Source: an uncultured Gammaproteobacteria bacterium (GTDB lineage: Bacteria; Pseudomonadota; Gammaproteobacteria; Arenicellales; UBA868). From it: a stretch of DNA of 36,058 nt. This document shows positions 16,334-24,418 of this stretch, one piece after another. The stretch is taken from assembly GCA_913051905.1 (NCBI GenBank), contig CAJXBY010000004.1, positions 1-36,058 on the forward strand, written 5' to 3'. Below the pieces are notes generated by a model. The model saw only the letters and a list, made by a program, of their open reading frames with translations. It ran no database searches and was not told the origin of the DNA. A program made the position numbers and the translations under genes. How positions within the stretch are numbered: the stretch's first letter is position 1; each line of letters begins with the position of its first letter.

Positions 16334-17134
16334 TCAGCCGGAGCCGGCGGGCAACTGATAGAGCATGCCAAATCCGGGTAGAGAATCTTTCACGCCTGCC
16401 AGACGCAGTGTGTGCCAGATCAGGGCATGGTTTGATGAAGTGACAGGTTTTCCGAGTTGCTGTTCGACCTGATCGACGATTTCGGCCAGCCGCAGGCTGG
16501 TACAGGACAGGAATACGGCGTCTACGTCATCGTGCCGGCCAATGTCCAGAACAGCAGACCGGATGCTGTCGGTACTGATACGCGCCGCCCGGTTGTCATC
16601 CTCTTCATTGAATGAACCGAAGACCGGAACTTCGAATCCGTGATCCACAATGTACTGCCGGACCATGCGGTTGATGTCATCACGGTATGGTGTCAGTACA
16701 CCGATTCGGTTTTTGCCGAGGGCGCGAAAGGCGGCAAAAGCCGCTGTGATCGGGGTGGTTGGCAACGCCTCGGGTCGTCCGTCACGGAGCAGTTCGAACA
16801 CCCGTTCTTCGCCGAGCACGATCGATGCGGACGTGCAGGCGTAGGCTACAACGTCCAGTGAAACTCCGGGCAGTATCAGAGCAGCGCGTTCTGAGATATG
16901 TTGTGCCATGGCTCGCAGTGTGTCGGGCGTAATCGTCGGGGAATTCGGTATCCGGGCTTCGTAGAGAGCCACGCCCGGCATGGTAACGACCTGGCGGAAC
17001 TCGTGTTCTACAGTGTGGTCCGATGCCAGCACAATCAAGCCTATGCGGGCTCTACCCGCGATTCCATCGTCGACCTCAAACGGGATACCCGTTATGTTGA
17101 CGAATCCTTCTGTGGTTTCATGTAGCGAAGTCAT
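16334..17134 (-). CDS. Asp/Glu racemase-superfamily protein (EutA / maleate isomerase-like)
   Basis: A 266-residue protein of the aspartate/glutamate racemase fold, nearest in layout to EutA, maleate cis-trans isomerase and arylmalonate decarboxylase. ARIGLIVLASDHTVEHEF starts the first half. Both catalytic Cys positions are present: VVAYACTSAS in the first half and AVFLSCTSLRL in the second, so a racemase or isomerase two-base mechanism is possible. GKNRIGVLTPYRDDINR and PVTSSNHALIWHTLRLAG are also typical. In ectoine operons EutA is of unclear function. Here, preceding a glutamine amidotransferase and following D-amino-acid dehydrogenase by only 2 nt, it may interconvert enantiomers so that DadA can oxidise the D-form. 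ATG at 17134 with GGAG just upstream inside the dadA end. Confidence 0.82.
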   Translation of the reverse strand: MTSLHETTEGFVNITGIPFEVDDGIAGRARIGLIVLASDHTVEHEFRQVVTMPGVALYEARIPNSPTITPDTLRAMAQHISERAALILPGVSLDVVAYACTSASIVLGEERVFELLRDGRPEALPTTPITAAFAAFRALGKNRIGVLTPYRDDINRMVRQYIVDHGFEVPVFGSFNEEDDNRAARISTDSIRSAVLDIGRHDDVDAVFLSCTSLRLAEIVDQVEQQLGKPVTSSNHALIWHTLRLAGVKDSLPGFGMLYQLPAGSG

Positions 17135-17136
17135 GC

Positions 17137-18393
17137 TCAGGCTCCAATGGTGTCCAGTGTCATGCCTGTCAGTTCAATCGGGGGTTTCCGGCCGGCCAGT
17201 TGGTCGGCGACTATCCTGGCGGAGCCGCAGGCCATCGTCCAGCCCATGTGGCCGTGGCCCGTATTGAGCCACAGATTATCAAACCGTGTGCCGGAGATCA
17301 CGGGAAGACCGGTAGGTGTCATCGGGCGGAGGCCCGCCCAGTAGGCCGGCCGGCTGTAATCGGCTGCGTTCGGCAGAAGTTCTGCGGCATTACGCAGCAT
17401 CACGGTGAAGTCTGCGGGTCGGTACAACGTGCGGTAATCACTGATCTCTGCGGTCGCAGTCAGACGCAGGCGATCACCCATCGGGCAATAGGCCAGCAGA
17501 TTGTCCTCATCGACTCCACCGAGTCGCGGTCCCTGGTGTTCTTTGCCGCTCGCCAGGGTCACTGAATACCCCTTGACCGGGTAGATCGGCAGCCTGATGT
17601 CCAACCGGCGTACCAGTTCAGGACTGAAAACGCCAAGTGCCAGAACAAAAGCGTCGGCTTGGACGGCGCCGGAATCGGTCTCAGCAACTTGAAGGTGGGC
17701 ACCGTCTGCTCGCAGACTGTGTACCGCTGTGTTCATGCGGAACTCGACCCCTTCAGTCTCGCATTTCTCTTTCAGTACGCGTGTAAAAATCTGTGCATCA
17801 CCACTTTCATCACTCCGGCACCAGAGCCCGCCAGCGATACGGTGTCTGGCGTCGGCTAGACCCGGGTCCCGACCGACCACACCGTCCCGGTCGAGCACCT
17901 CGATATGCATCCCCTCGCCACGGAGAATCTCACACTTGCTACTGGCGCTAGCGAAGCTTTTCTCGGATCGGTAAAAGTACAGCAGTCCGCCGTCATTGCG
18001 ATCATATTCCAGGGCCGTTTCGTTCCGGACTCGCTCCAGTTGAGACTGCGAGTATATGCACAGGCGAACCTTGCGCCGGGTATTGATGCTCGCCCGCTGG
18101 TCGTTGCACTGGCCGAGAAACGCCATCACCCAGCGCCACTGATCCATGTCCAGACGTGGCCGGTAACGGATTGCCTGGTCGTTTCGCCACAGCGACCGGA
18201 GCATCATAGCCGGTGCGCGGGACGATCCCCAGGCGTAGGCATGGCCCGGTGCGACGAGGCCGGCATTGGCTGCACTGGTGAAACTGGCCGCCTCGTCCTC
18301 CCGGTCTATGACCGTAACCCGGTGACCGTCCCGTATGAGTTCCCAGGCAGTCGCAACGCCGACGACGCCGGCACCGAGTACGGCGATGTGCAC
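17137..18393 (-). CDS. dadA: D-amino-acid dehydrogenase small-subunit-like FAD oxidoreductase (DadA family)
   Basis: A 418-residue FAD-dependent oxidoreductase. Start is set at GTG 18393 (VHIAVLGAGVVGVATAWELI), which has AGGAG 7-8 nt upstream; a longer frame overlaps ridA and lacks family similarity. The N-terminal Rossmann motif GAGVVG with the downstream VTVIDREDEAASFTSAANAG matches DadA. Near the C-terminus LRPMTPTGLPVISGTRFDNLWLNTGHGHMGWTMACGSA is the characteristic DAO-family FAD-binding end. Length fits E. coli DadA (432). It would oxidise a D-amino acid to the imino acid, passing electrons to the respiratory chain. No alanine racemase DadX accompanies it; the EutA-like racemase-fold protein follows instead, which suggests a substrate other than alanine. 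Confidence 0.88.
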   Translation of the reverse strand: MHIAVLGAGVVGVATAWELIRDGHRVTVIDREDEAASFTSAANAGLVAPGHAYAWGSSRAPAMMLRSLWRNDQAIRYRPRLDMDQWRWVMAFLGQCNDQRASINTRRKVRLCIYSQSQLERVRNETALEYDRNDGGLLYFYRSEKSFASASSKCEILRGEGMHIEVLDRDGVVGRDPGLADARHRIAGGLWCRSDESGDAQIFTRVLKEKCETEGVEFRMNTAVHSLRADGAHLQVAETDSGAVQADAFVLALGVFSPELVRRLDIRLPIYPVKGYSVTLASGKEHQGPRLGGVDEDNLLAYCPMGDRLRLTATAEISDYRTLYRPADFTVMLRNAAELLPNAADYSRPAYWAGLRPMTPTGLPVISGTRFDNLWLNTGHGHMGWTMACGSARIVADQLAGRKPPIELTGMTLDTIGA

Positions 18394-18412
18394 CTCTGTT
18401 ACTCCTGAACGT

Positions 18413-18766
18413 TCAGTCGCAGGCCGCGATGACCGCAATCTCGACTGTGAAGTCGGGAGATGCCAGCCGGGCCTCAACACATGCTCTGGCGGGTGTATTG
18501 CCGGGTGAGACCCAGGCATCCCAGACCGCGTTCATCTCATTAAAGGTAGACATGTCGCTGATCCAGATTGTGGCAGAGAGCAGCTTTGAATTGTCTGTAC
18601 CTGCTTCCGAGAGCAGACGGTCGATTGCTTCAAGGATGTTTTTCGTCTGGTCGGTGACAGATGCCCCGGGGGCATCTCTGGCGACCTGTCCAGCGGTATA
18701 CACAGTGTTACCGTGAACAACGGTTTGACTCATTCTTTCGCCGGTATCAATTCTTCTAATCGTCAT
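18413..18766 (-). CDS. ridA: RidA family enamine/imine deaminase
   Basis: A 117-residue protein. ATG 18766 (MTIRRIDTGERMSQTVVHGN) is preceded by AGGAG, so the longer upstream frame is not used. Family features: VVHGNTVYTAGQVARDAPG, ATIWISDMSTFNEMNAVWDAW, and TPARACVEARLASPDFTVEIAVIAA, which carries the Arg expected to bind the carboxylate of the imine or enamine. RidA proteins hydrolyse 2-aminoacrylate and other reactive imines in the cytosol, protecting PLP enzymes. It is the first gene of the operon ridA-dadA-eutA-like-GATase-dpaL-M24, in which two enzymes generate exactly such intermediates. The sequence differs from housekeeping RidA at several conserved motifs, so it is probably a pathway-specific Rid subfamily member. 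Confidence 0.87.
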   Translation of the reverse strand: MTIRRIDTGERMSQTVVHGNTVYTAGQVARDAPGASVTDQTKNILEAIDRLLSEAGTDNSKLLSATIWISDMSTFNEMNAVWDAWVSPGNTPARACVEARLASPDFTVEIAVIAACD

Positions 18767-19073
18767 GTCTTTGGTTCTCCTGGTGTGTTGCTCTTGGATC
18801 GTTGTTACAGGCCCCATTTAACAAAGATGCCCGCGGAGCATTCTATACGCTTGGCTGCCCTTCAACATCCATAGCCGCCCGGCGGTATTCCATCCCGGGA
18901 ACCGCTGACCCTCGCTAGTCCCACAGTAACCCGTACCGGGTCTGATTTCTGGGATAAACTTATTCTCTGAGCACCGCCCATCTTTGATCGCCGAGGGACG
19001 AGTTTTGGGATGCCGGAACAATATCTAAAACCTGAATCCGGAAGACTGCTTATGCTTCTGGGAAGACCCAAAG
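18767..19073. other. 307-nt divergent intergenic region
   Basis: This region separates ridA (minus) from an acyl-CoA synthetase (plus) and must hold both promoters. It contains an inverted repeat ACCCG-TAC-CGGGT at 18929-18941 and CCGCC-C-GGCGG at 18875-18885. On the minus strand TATAGAAT (around 18838-18846) resembles a -10 but lacks a well-spaced -35. No convincing ORF, RNA gene or riboswitch was seen. Confidence 0.4.
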
Positions 19074-20678
19074 ATGCTGAGTGATACGTTGAATTTTGAC
19101 CCCGACAGGGCCGCGGCCTATCTGGAGCAGGGCCTGTGGAACAACGACACACTGAGTGGCTGGTTGAGCGGTCATGCTGCCCGGACACCGGATGCGCCGG
19201 CGCTCATCAGCTCAAGCAAAACACTGAGTTATGCTGAGCTCAAGAATGATGTCGATCGCCTTGCCTATGGATTGACCGGTCTCGGGCTCGTCAAGGGGGA
19301 TGTGGTGGCAGTCCAGTTGCCCAATATCCCCGAGTTCCTCACGACTTATCTCGCCATTGCATCATTTGGCGGTCTAATGCAGACCATCCATATGCCGTAT
19401 GGCCGCTCTGACATCGAATTTCTGCTGGGGCATTCCGGGGCTCGGGTGGTGATCAGCCTCGCAGCGTTCAAAGAGTTTCCCACTCAGGAGATCATGCTCG
19501 ACTGCAGACGAAAGCTCTCCACACTGGAGCACGTAATCGTTCTGGGCCCAGAAGCCGGTAAAGGAGTAACCGGCTACACCACGCTTCTTCGCAGCGCAGG
19601 GCCTGCGATCACCGATCCGCCGGTTGGCGCAGACCCTTTTCTGCTGCTCTATACCTCGGGCACGACGTCGAACCCCAAAGGCGTACTGTTGACCTACCAG
19701 AACATGATGAGCAACAGCCGGCTCAGTGTAGAACGGTTCAAGGTTACCGGCGGGGACCGCATTCTTTCAGCAGCACCGTTCAGCCATCTGTATGGCCTGC
19801 ATTGTTACCACATTACACTGTCCGCCGGTGCGGCAGCCGTGCTGCTGCCGGCCTTCGTGCCGGCCCAAATGGCTGAGTTGGTGGAAATGGTCCGTCCGAC
19901 CGCTGCGTTTTTGGGTCCCGCCCACGCGGTGGCATTGCAGAAAGCAGGCCTGACCAGCAAACATGATTTCTCGTCCCTGCGCTTTACCGTCTTTTCGGGT
20001 GCTTACTGTCCACCCGACGTGTTGCGGGCTTACCATGCCGCTACTGGAAGCGGCGTGTGCCAGTTATGGGGGATGACCGAGCTTGCCGCCGGGGCCTACA
20101 GTTATCCCGAACAGAACATGGAAGTCGGCATTCACAGCGCCGGTCCCGTCGCGCCAGGGAACCAAATTCGAGTCGTCGACCAGGAGACCGGTGAACCGGT
20201 AGTCCATGGTACCGAAGGTGAACTGCAGGTACGCGGCAGTTCCGTATTTCCAGGATATCTGGACAATCCCGAAGCCAATGCTGAGGCCTTCGCTGATGAT
20301 GGCTGGTTCAGAACAGGAGATCTGGCTGTCATCGATGTATCCGGTCATCTCAAGATAACCGGCCGCATCAAGGAGTTGATTAACCGGGGAGGGGTGAAAT
20401 ACAACCCCGTCGAAGTCGAAGAGATCCTGCAGGCCGACCCGCGGTTCGAGATGGTCGCCATTGCACCTGTTCCGGATCCGAGACTCGGAGAGCGGGCTTG
20501 TTGTTTTGCCCAGTTGAAGCAGGATGAGGTGATGGATCTGGAAGAGATCTGCGCTTTACTTCAAAGCCACGGAGTCTCCAAGAATAAATGGCCCGAGCGT
20601 CTGGAAATTGTCGAAGAAATGCCACTCACACCGACCCGCAAGGTGATGAAAGGTAAGCTGGCCGAGCGCCTGTTATGA
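19074..20678 (+). CDS. Long-chain acyl-CoA synthetase / 4-coumarate-CoA-ligase-like AMP-binding enzyme
   Basis: A 534-residue adenylate-forming ligase. ATG 19074 follows GGGAAG with 8-nt spacing. Motifs in order: LLLYTSGTTSNPKGVLLTY (P-loop), APFSHLYGLHCYHITLSAG, QLWGMTELAAGAYSYPEQN (A5), DDGWFRTGDLAVID (A7), GRIKELINRGGVKYNPVEVEE (A8) and MPLTPTRKVMKGKL with the C-terminal catalytic Lys. The order fits fatty-acyl-CoA and 4-coumarate-CoA ligases; substrate chain length cannot be read. It is divergent from the ridA operon and upstream of the cyclopropane fatty acid synthase gene (193-nt gap), perhaps a lipid-related pairing. It is the third CoA ligase in this window, each of a different subfamily. 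Confidence 0.86.
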   Translation: MLSDTLNFDPDRAAAYLEQGLWNNDTLSGWLSGHAARTPDAPALISSSKTLSYAELKNDVDRLAYGLTGLGLVKGDVVAVQLPNIPEFLTTYLAIASFGGLMQTIHMPYGRSDIEFLLGHSGARVVISLAAFKEFPTQEIMLDCRRKLSTLEHVIVLGPEAGKGVTGYTTLLRSAGPAITDPPVGADPFLLLYTSGTTSNPKGVLLTYQNMMSNSRLSVERFKVTGGDRILSAAPFSHLYGLHCYHITLSAGAAAVLLPAFVPAQMAELVEMVRPTAAFLGPAHAVALQKAGLTSKHDFSSLRFTVFSGAYCPPDVLRAYHAATGSGVCQLWGMTELAAGAYSYPEQNMEVGIHSAGPVAPGNQIRVVDQETGEPVVHGTEGELQVRGSSVFPGYLDNPEANAEAFADDGWFRTGDLAVIDVSGHLKITGRIKELINRGGVKYNPVEVEEILQADPRFEMVAIAPVPDPRLGERACCFAQLKQDEVMDLEEICALLQSHGVSKNKWPERLEIVEEMPLTPTRKVMKGKLAERLL

Positions 20679-20750
20679 GCGGTCTCTATTTTTCAACCGA
20701 AGGGCAACACTGGTGAAGCGTTTGGAATTGAGTCCGATGGGGCAGTCAGG

Positions 20751-20843
20751 ATGATCTCAGAAGAGGAGTATAGGTTGGGTGGTCCGGGTCTGAGCCGAAT
20801 CGCCTGCTACCCGTTGCTGTCAGAACTGTTTGATCTGCCATGA
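20751..20843 (+). CDS. Small ORF upstream of cfa (30 aa), possible leader peptide
   Basis: ATG 20751, with GGGG eight bases upstream, encodes MISEEEYRLGGPGLSRIACY followed by ten more residues (ending SELFDLP). Its stop overlaps the ATG of a second tiny ORF (ATGA at 20840-20843). I do not recognise the peptide. It lies in the leader of cfa, which has no ribosome binding site of its own, so coupling through these small ORFs is conceivable; chance is equally possible. Confidence 0.3.
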   Translation: MISEEEYRLGGPGLSRIACYPLLSELFDLP

Positions 20844-20875
20844 TCGAATTCAAACCGTGCTTCAATTGCCGATGA
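20840..20875 (+). CDS. Tiny ORF bridging into cfa (11 aa)
   Basis: ATG 20840 encodes MIEFKPCFNCR and stops at 20873-20875, again overlapping the next ATG (cfa at 20872) in an ATGA arrangement. Too short to judge as a gene; listed because it links the 30-codon ORF to cfa through two successive stop/start overlaps. Confidence 0.2.
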   Translation: MIEFKPCFNCR

Positions 20876-22026
20876 GTAAGCATTCAGATCCAAAAGGTTA
20901 CGCACGTTTCCAGGAGCTTCTGGCCCCTGCGGGAATCGTAATCAATGGTTCAAACGAATGGGATCCTCAGATTCACGACCAGCGGCTTTTTCGCCGGGTC
21001 ATCCAACAGGGCACGCTGGGTTTGGGCGAGGCTTACATGGATGGCTGGTGGGATTGCGAGCGTCTGGACGAGCTGATGTCCCGCAGTCTGCGGGCCGGTC
21101 TTCTCGGTGCAGTTCGGAACAATCTGCGGTTTCTGCTGTTCTTTGGGTTCTCTAGACTGTTCAATCTACAAAGCAGAAAACGGGCCTTTATCGTGGGTGA
21201 AAAGCACTATGACATCGGAAACGACATTTTTGTCGCGATGCTCGACCCTTATATGAACTACAGCTGTGGTTACTGGGAAGAAGCGCAGGATTTGACCAAA
21301 GCGCAGGAGCACAAGATGGAGATGATCTGCCGTAAGCTCCAGTTGGAGCGCGGGATGCACGTGCTCGATGTCGGTTGTGGCTGGGGAGGTCTTTCGCAGT
21401 GGATGGCCGAGCGCCACGGTGTAAAGGTCACGGGCATTACCATCTCGAGCGAACAGGCCGACTTCGCGCGGCAGCGCTGCCGGGATCTTCCGGTGAGGAT
21501 CGACCTGACCGATTACCGTAATCTTGAGGGCCGGTTCGACCGGATCGTGTCAGTGGGTATGTTTGAGCATGTCGGTCCAAAGAATTACCAGACGTATTTC
21601 AGGGTTCTGCGGTCAGTCCTGGAGGCGGACGGGATCTTCCTGTTACACACCATCGGTGCCGGGGAGGGAGGTTATGTTACGGACCGGTGGATCGAGAAGT
21701 ACATCTTTCCCAATGGCGTACTGCCTCCGCCTCAGGCGATTGTCAACCCTTGTGAAGGGCTGTTCACGATCGAGGACTGGCACAACATTGGTGCCGACTA
21801 CGACCCCACCCTAATGGCGTGGTTTCACAACTTCTCCGATGCATGGCCATCGCTGAAGGACCGTTACAGCGAGAGATTTAAGCGTATGTTTGACTACTAC
21901 CTGCTTGCCTGTGCGGGGGCATTCCGTTCACGGGACAACCATCTCTGGCAGATCGTTTTGTCAGCACATGGTCTCGAAGGCGGGTACCGGGCCGAACGCT
22001 GGTCCAGGGAGTCTGGCTACGAATGA
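20872..22026 (+). CDS. cfa: Cyclopropane-fatty-acyl-phospholipid synthase
   Basis: A 384-residue SAM-dependent methyltransferase (E. coli Cfa is 382). Start set at ATG 20872 (MSKHSDPKGYARFQELL). Features: an N-terminal lipid-binding domain with LGLGEAYMDGWWDCERLDEL, FIVGEKHYDIGNDIFVAMLD, MNYSCGYWEEAQDL with the active-site Cys, HVLDVGCGWGGLSQWMAE (SAM-binding), VGMFEHVGPKNY with the conserved Glu, and WHNIGADYDPTLMAWFHNF near the C-terminus. It adds a methylene bridge to unsaturated acyl chains of membrane phospholipids, typically at stationary phase or under acid and osmotic stress. No Shine-Dalgarno sequence is seen directly upstream; two tiny ORFs precede it. It converges with the amidase gene with only 4 nt between stops. 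Confidence 0.93.
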   Translation: MSKHSDPKGYARFQELLAPAGIVINGSNEWDPQIHDQRLFRRVIQQGTLGLGEAYMDGWWDCERLDELMSRSLRAGLLGAVRNNLRFLLFFGFSRLFNLQSRKRAFIVGEKHYDIGNDIFVAMLDPYMNYSCGYWEEAQDLTKAQEHKMEMICRKLQLERGMHVLDVGCGWGGLSQWMAERHGVKVTGITISSEQADFARQRCRDLPVRIDLTDYRNLEGRFDRIVSVGMFEHVGPKNYQTYFRVLRSVLEADGIFLLHTIGAGEGGYVTDRWIEKYIFPNGVLPPPQAIVNPCEGLFTIEDWHNIGADYDPTLMAWFHNFSDAWPSLKDRYSERFKRMFDYYLLACAGAFRSRDNHLWQIVLSAHGLEGGYRAERWSRESGYE

Positions 22027-22030
22027 CCTG

Positions 22031-23452
22031 TCACTTAACAGGAGAATCTGCGGGGTCGATGGGATCGATGGGAGTTTGAGGCGATAGCCCCATAGCGTCT
22101 TCGAACAGCATCGCCGCCGAGAGCAATGCATCTTCACAGAGCGGTGCTGCCGCGATCTGCAGGCCGACGGGGAGTCCGGCTTTGGTGAATCCGCACGGTA
22201 CCGACACGGCGGGTGCGCCAATCACTGTGATCGCGTAGGCAATGGAACACCATTCAATATAGTTCGAGAACACATGGTCACCCAGGCGTTCGACATAACG
22301 CTGTTCCACGGGGTAGGGCGGTACCACGGTTGCCGGTGAGATCAGCAGGTCATAGTTTTCGAAAAAAGCCTGAGCACGGGCATAGATGGCGGCCCGCTCC
22401 GTCATGGCCCGCTTGATATCTGCAGTCTTGAGGTTAAGGCCTTTTTCGACGTTCCAGACGATTTCAGGTTTGAGAATGTCGCGCTGCTCGGCCAGGTTAG
22501 GGCCGTGCCGAACGGCGAAGCCCAGCGCCCGAAAGGTCTGGAACACGTGCTGCAGTCCGGAGAAATCCGGATGGGCCTCCTCGACGGTCACGCCTAGGTC
22601 TTCAAAGCGTCTCGCGGCCTGCGCGCAGATCTCCGCGATCTCCGGTTCGACCGGTGTGATTCCAAGATCGGGGGAAAAAGCGACCCGCCGGGGTGGTATC
22701 CGGGCCTCGGCAGCAGACTCATAGGACTCTATTGTGCGCGGCAGGGAAATCGGATCTTTGGGGTGGCGGCCGGCCATGACATCCAGCAGCATGGCCACGT
22801 CACCGACGTTGCGGGCCATAGGCCCTTCCACGGACAGTCGATAAAAGGCCATGTCCGAGGGGTTGGTGGGTATCGTTCCAATACTTGGCCGGAATCCGAC
22901 CACCCCACAGAAACTTGCCGGGTTACGAAGGGACCCGCCGAGGTCCGAACCGCTTGCGATCCAGGCTGTACCAGTTGCCAGTGCAACGGCAGAGCCGCCT
23001 GATGAGCCGGCGCATGAAAGCGCCGTGTTCCAAGGGTTGCGTGTGACACCAAAAACGTCATTGAAGGTATTGGCGCCTGCACCGAATTCAGGGGTATTTG
23101 ATTTGGCGTAAACGATCGCGCCGGCGGTTTCGAGCCTTTCGACCAGTAAATCGGACTCTTCAGGAACATGGTTCTCGTGGAGCATCGATCCCCAGGTGGT
23201 ACGCACCCCGGCAACGGGCAGCAGATCCTTGATTGCGATTGGCAGACCTTTTAGTGGAGTTTCTGAGTAATCATGCCGGGCTGCGAAGTCGCGTGCCCGG
23301 TCAAAGCACAGCGTGGGCAGCGCATTGACCTTGTGATCGACCTGAGTAATTCGGCTCTCAAGCGCATCGAGCAGTTCTGAAGGTGCCACCGCACCCTGGG
23401 CAAGGCCCGCCCGGATCTGTCTGGCGGTCGAATGGATGAGTTCGTCAGCCAT
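22031..23452 (-). CDS. Amidase (amidase-signature family)
   Basis: A 473-residue amidase-signature enzyme. The Ser-cisSer-Lys triad is visible: Lys 75 in GLPIAIKDLLPV, cis-Ser near residue 150 in CAGSSGGSAVA, and nucleophile Ser near residue 174 in SGSDLGGSLRNPASF. The family hydrolyses amides (GatA, FAAH, urea amidolyase, many catabolic amidases). Absence of gatB/gatC neighbours argues against the tRNA amidotransferase. The C-terminus ends in a short IDPIDPADSP repeat. ATG 23452 lies 2 nt after the stop of the FAH-family hydratase gene, so the two form a tight operon, divergent from an amidinotransferase gene. The substrate is unknown; an amide of a dicarboxylic or keto acid would suit the partner enzyme (inference). 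Confidence 0.88.
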   Translation of the reverse strand: MADELIHSTARQIRAGLAQGAVAPSELLDALESRITQVDHKVNALPTLCFDRARDFAARHDYSETPLKGLPIAIKDLLPVAGVRTTWGSMLHENHVPEESDLLVERLETAGAIVYAKSNTPEFGAGANTFNDVFGVTRNPWNTALSCAGSSGGSAVALATGTAWIASGSDLGGSLRNPASFCGVVGFRPSIGTIPTNPSDMAFYRLSVEGPMARNVGDVAMLLDVMAGRHPKDPISLPRTIESYESAAEARIPPRRVAFSPDLGITPVEPEIAEICAQAARRFEDLGVTVEEAHPDFSGLQHVFQTFRALGFAVRHGPNLAEQRDILKPEIVWNVEKGLNLKTADIKRAMTERAAIYARAQAFFENYDLLISPATVVPPYPVEQRYVERLGDHVFSNYIEWCSIAYAITVIGAPAVSVPCGFTKAGLPVGLQIAAAPLCEDALLSAAMLFEDAMGLSPQTPIDPIDPADSPVK

Positions 23453-23454
23453 GG

Positions 23455-24237
23455 TCAGTTGATCTGAATCCTGATCGCTCCCAAAGGTCCGTAATCAGCC
23501 TCCAGGTTCTGACCCCGACTGGCGTCGTAGATGCTTGTCATCACGCCGGTGGTGACCACCTCTCCTGCCTTCAGCAATGTACCCTGGCTGTTGAGGTGAT
23601 TGGCAAGCCAGGCAAGCACGCCGAACGGGCCTCCATCGACATTAGCCGCGTTGCCCTGTTGCACTATCTGGTCGCCGGCAGTCAGAGTAACCTCGGCACC
23701 ATTAACGGATTCCACGCTCCAATCGGTTTCCGGTTCACCCAGAATCAGCTCCCGGTGGACACCGTTATCTGCAATCGCCGCCAGTGAACCCATGTGTGGC
23801 CACGTGCTGAAACGGCTCTCCACAACCTCGATTGAGGGCATGATCTCGACTGACAGTTCGGCAACCCGTTCGGCGGTCCAGGATTCACCTGCCAACAGAT
23901 CATCTCCTACCCGCACCGCAATCTCGGGTTCGATCCCAACCATGTGGAAATCTTCCGAGTTAAGTACCAGAGGTGATTGATGAATTCCATACTCGAAACA
24001 TCGACCGGAAAAACAGCTGTCGATACCGAGTAGTTCGCGGGCGGCCGAATTCGTGCAGCCGACCTTGTAACCAGCAGGTTGACCGAGCTTCGGGACCAGC
24101 AGTTCAACCAGCTTGTTCTGCACCGCATAAGCCTGAGCGAGGTCGGCGGGGGTGTGCTCGGGCAGCAGGGTATCAATCGGACTGCCTGGCCGGCGCGCAT
24201 TAAGCAGCGAGACAGCGCAATTTCGAGGGTCATACAT
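23455..24237 (-). CDS. 2-keto-4-pentenoate hydratase-like protein (MhpD/FAH family)
   Basis: A 260-residue protein of the MhpD group in the fumarylacetoacetate hydrolase superfamily. AGYKVGCTNSAARELLGID, GRCFEYGIH, VGIEPEIAVRVGDDL with the metal-binding ExE, MPSIEVVESRF, ADNGVHRELILGEP, and the C-terminal LKAGEVVTTGVMTSIYDASRGQNLEADYGPLG all match. Characterised members hydrate 2-hydroxypenta-2,4-dienoate in meta-cleavage pathways or decarboxylate 4-oxalocrotonate. No ring-cleavage dioxygenase, aldolase or dehydrogenase of such a pathway is in view, so it probably acts in another route with the co-transcribed amidase. ATG start at 24237, first gene of its operon. Confidence 0.85.
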   Translation of the reverse strand: MYDPRNCAVSLLNARRPGSPIDTLLPEHTPADLAQAYAVQNKLVELLVPKLGQPAGYKVGCTNSAARELLGIDSCFSGRCFEYGIHQSPLVLNSEDFHMVGIEPEIAVRVGDDLLAGESWTAERVAELSVEIMPSIEVVESRFSTWPHMGSLAAIADNGVHRELILGEPETDWSVESVNGAEVTLTAGDQIVQQGNAANVDGGPFGVLAWLANHLNSQGTLLKAGEVVTTGVMTSIYDASRGQNLEADYGPLGAIRIQIN

Positions 24238-24418
24238 CCAAGGTTCTCAGTGGCTTGGGGGAAGGCAAAGTAGCTGACTTCGGAGCGTTACGCAAGCGTC
24301 CGTTTGTAAGTCATGGCCAGTGACCCGAGCCGCTGGTGGACTTGAGATGTCCGCGATATAGTCCGCTTTACGAGGCCAGGCAGAATACTGAAGACAGGCT
24401 CGAAGGGGAGTGGACGAG

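Noticed and set aside
13171..17134. Ectoine utilisation operon (eutABCDE/doeABCD)
   Set aside because: EutA-like and M24 proteins are present, but the PLP enzyme is of the diaminopropionate ammonia-lyase type and EutC, EutE and the ectoine-specific regulator are missing.
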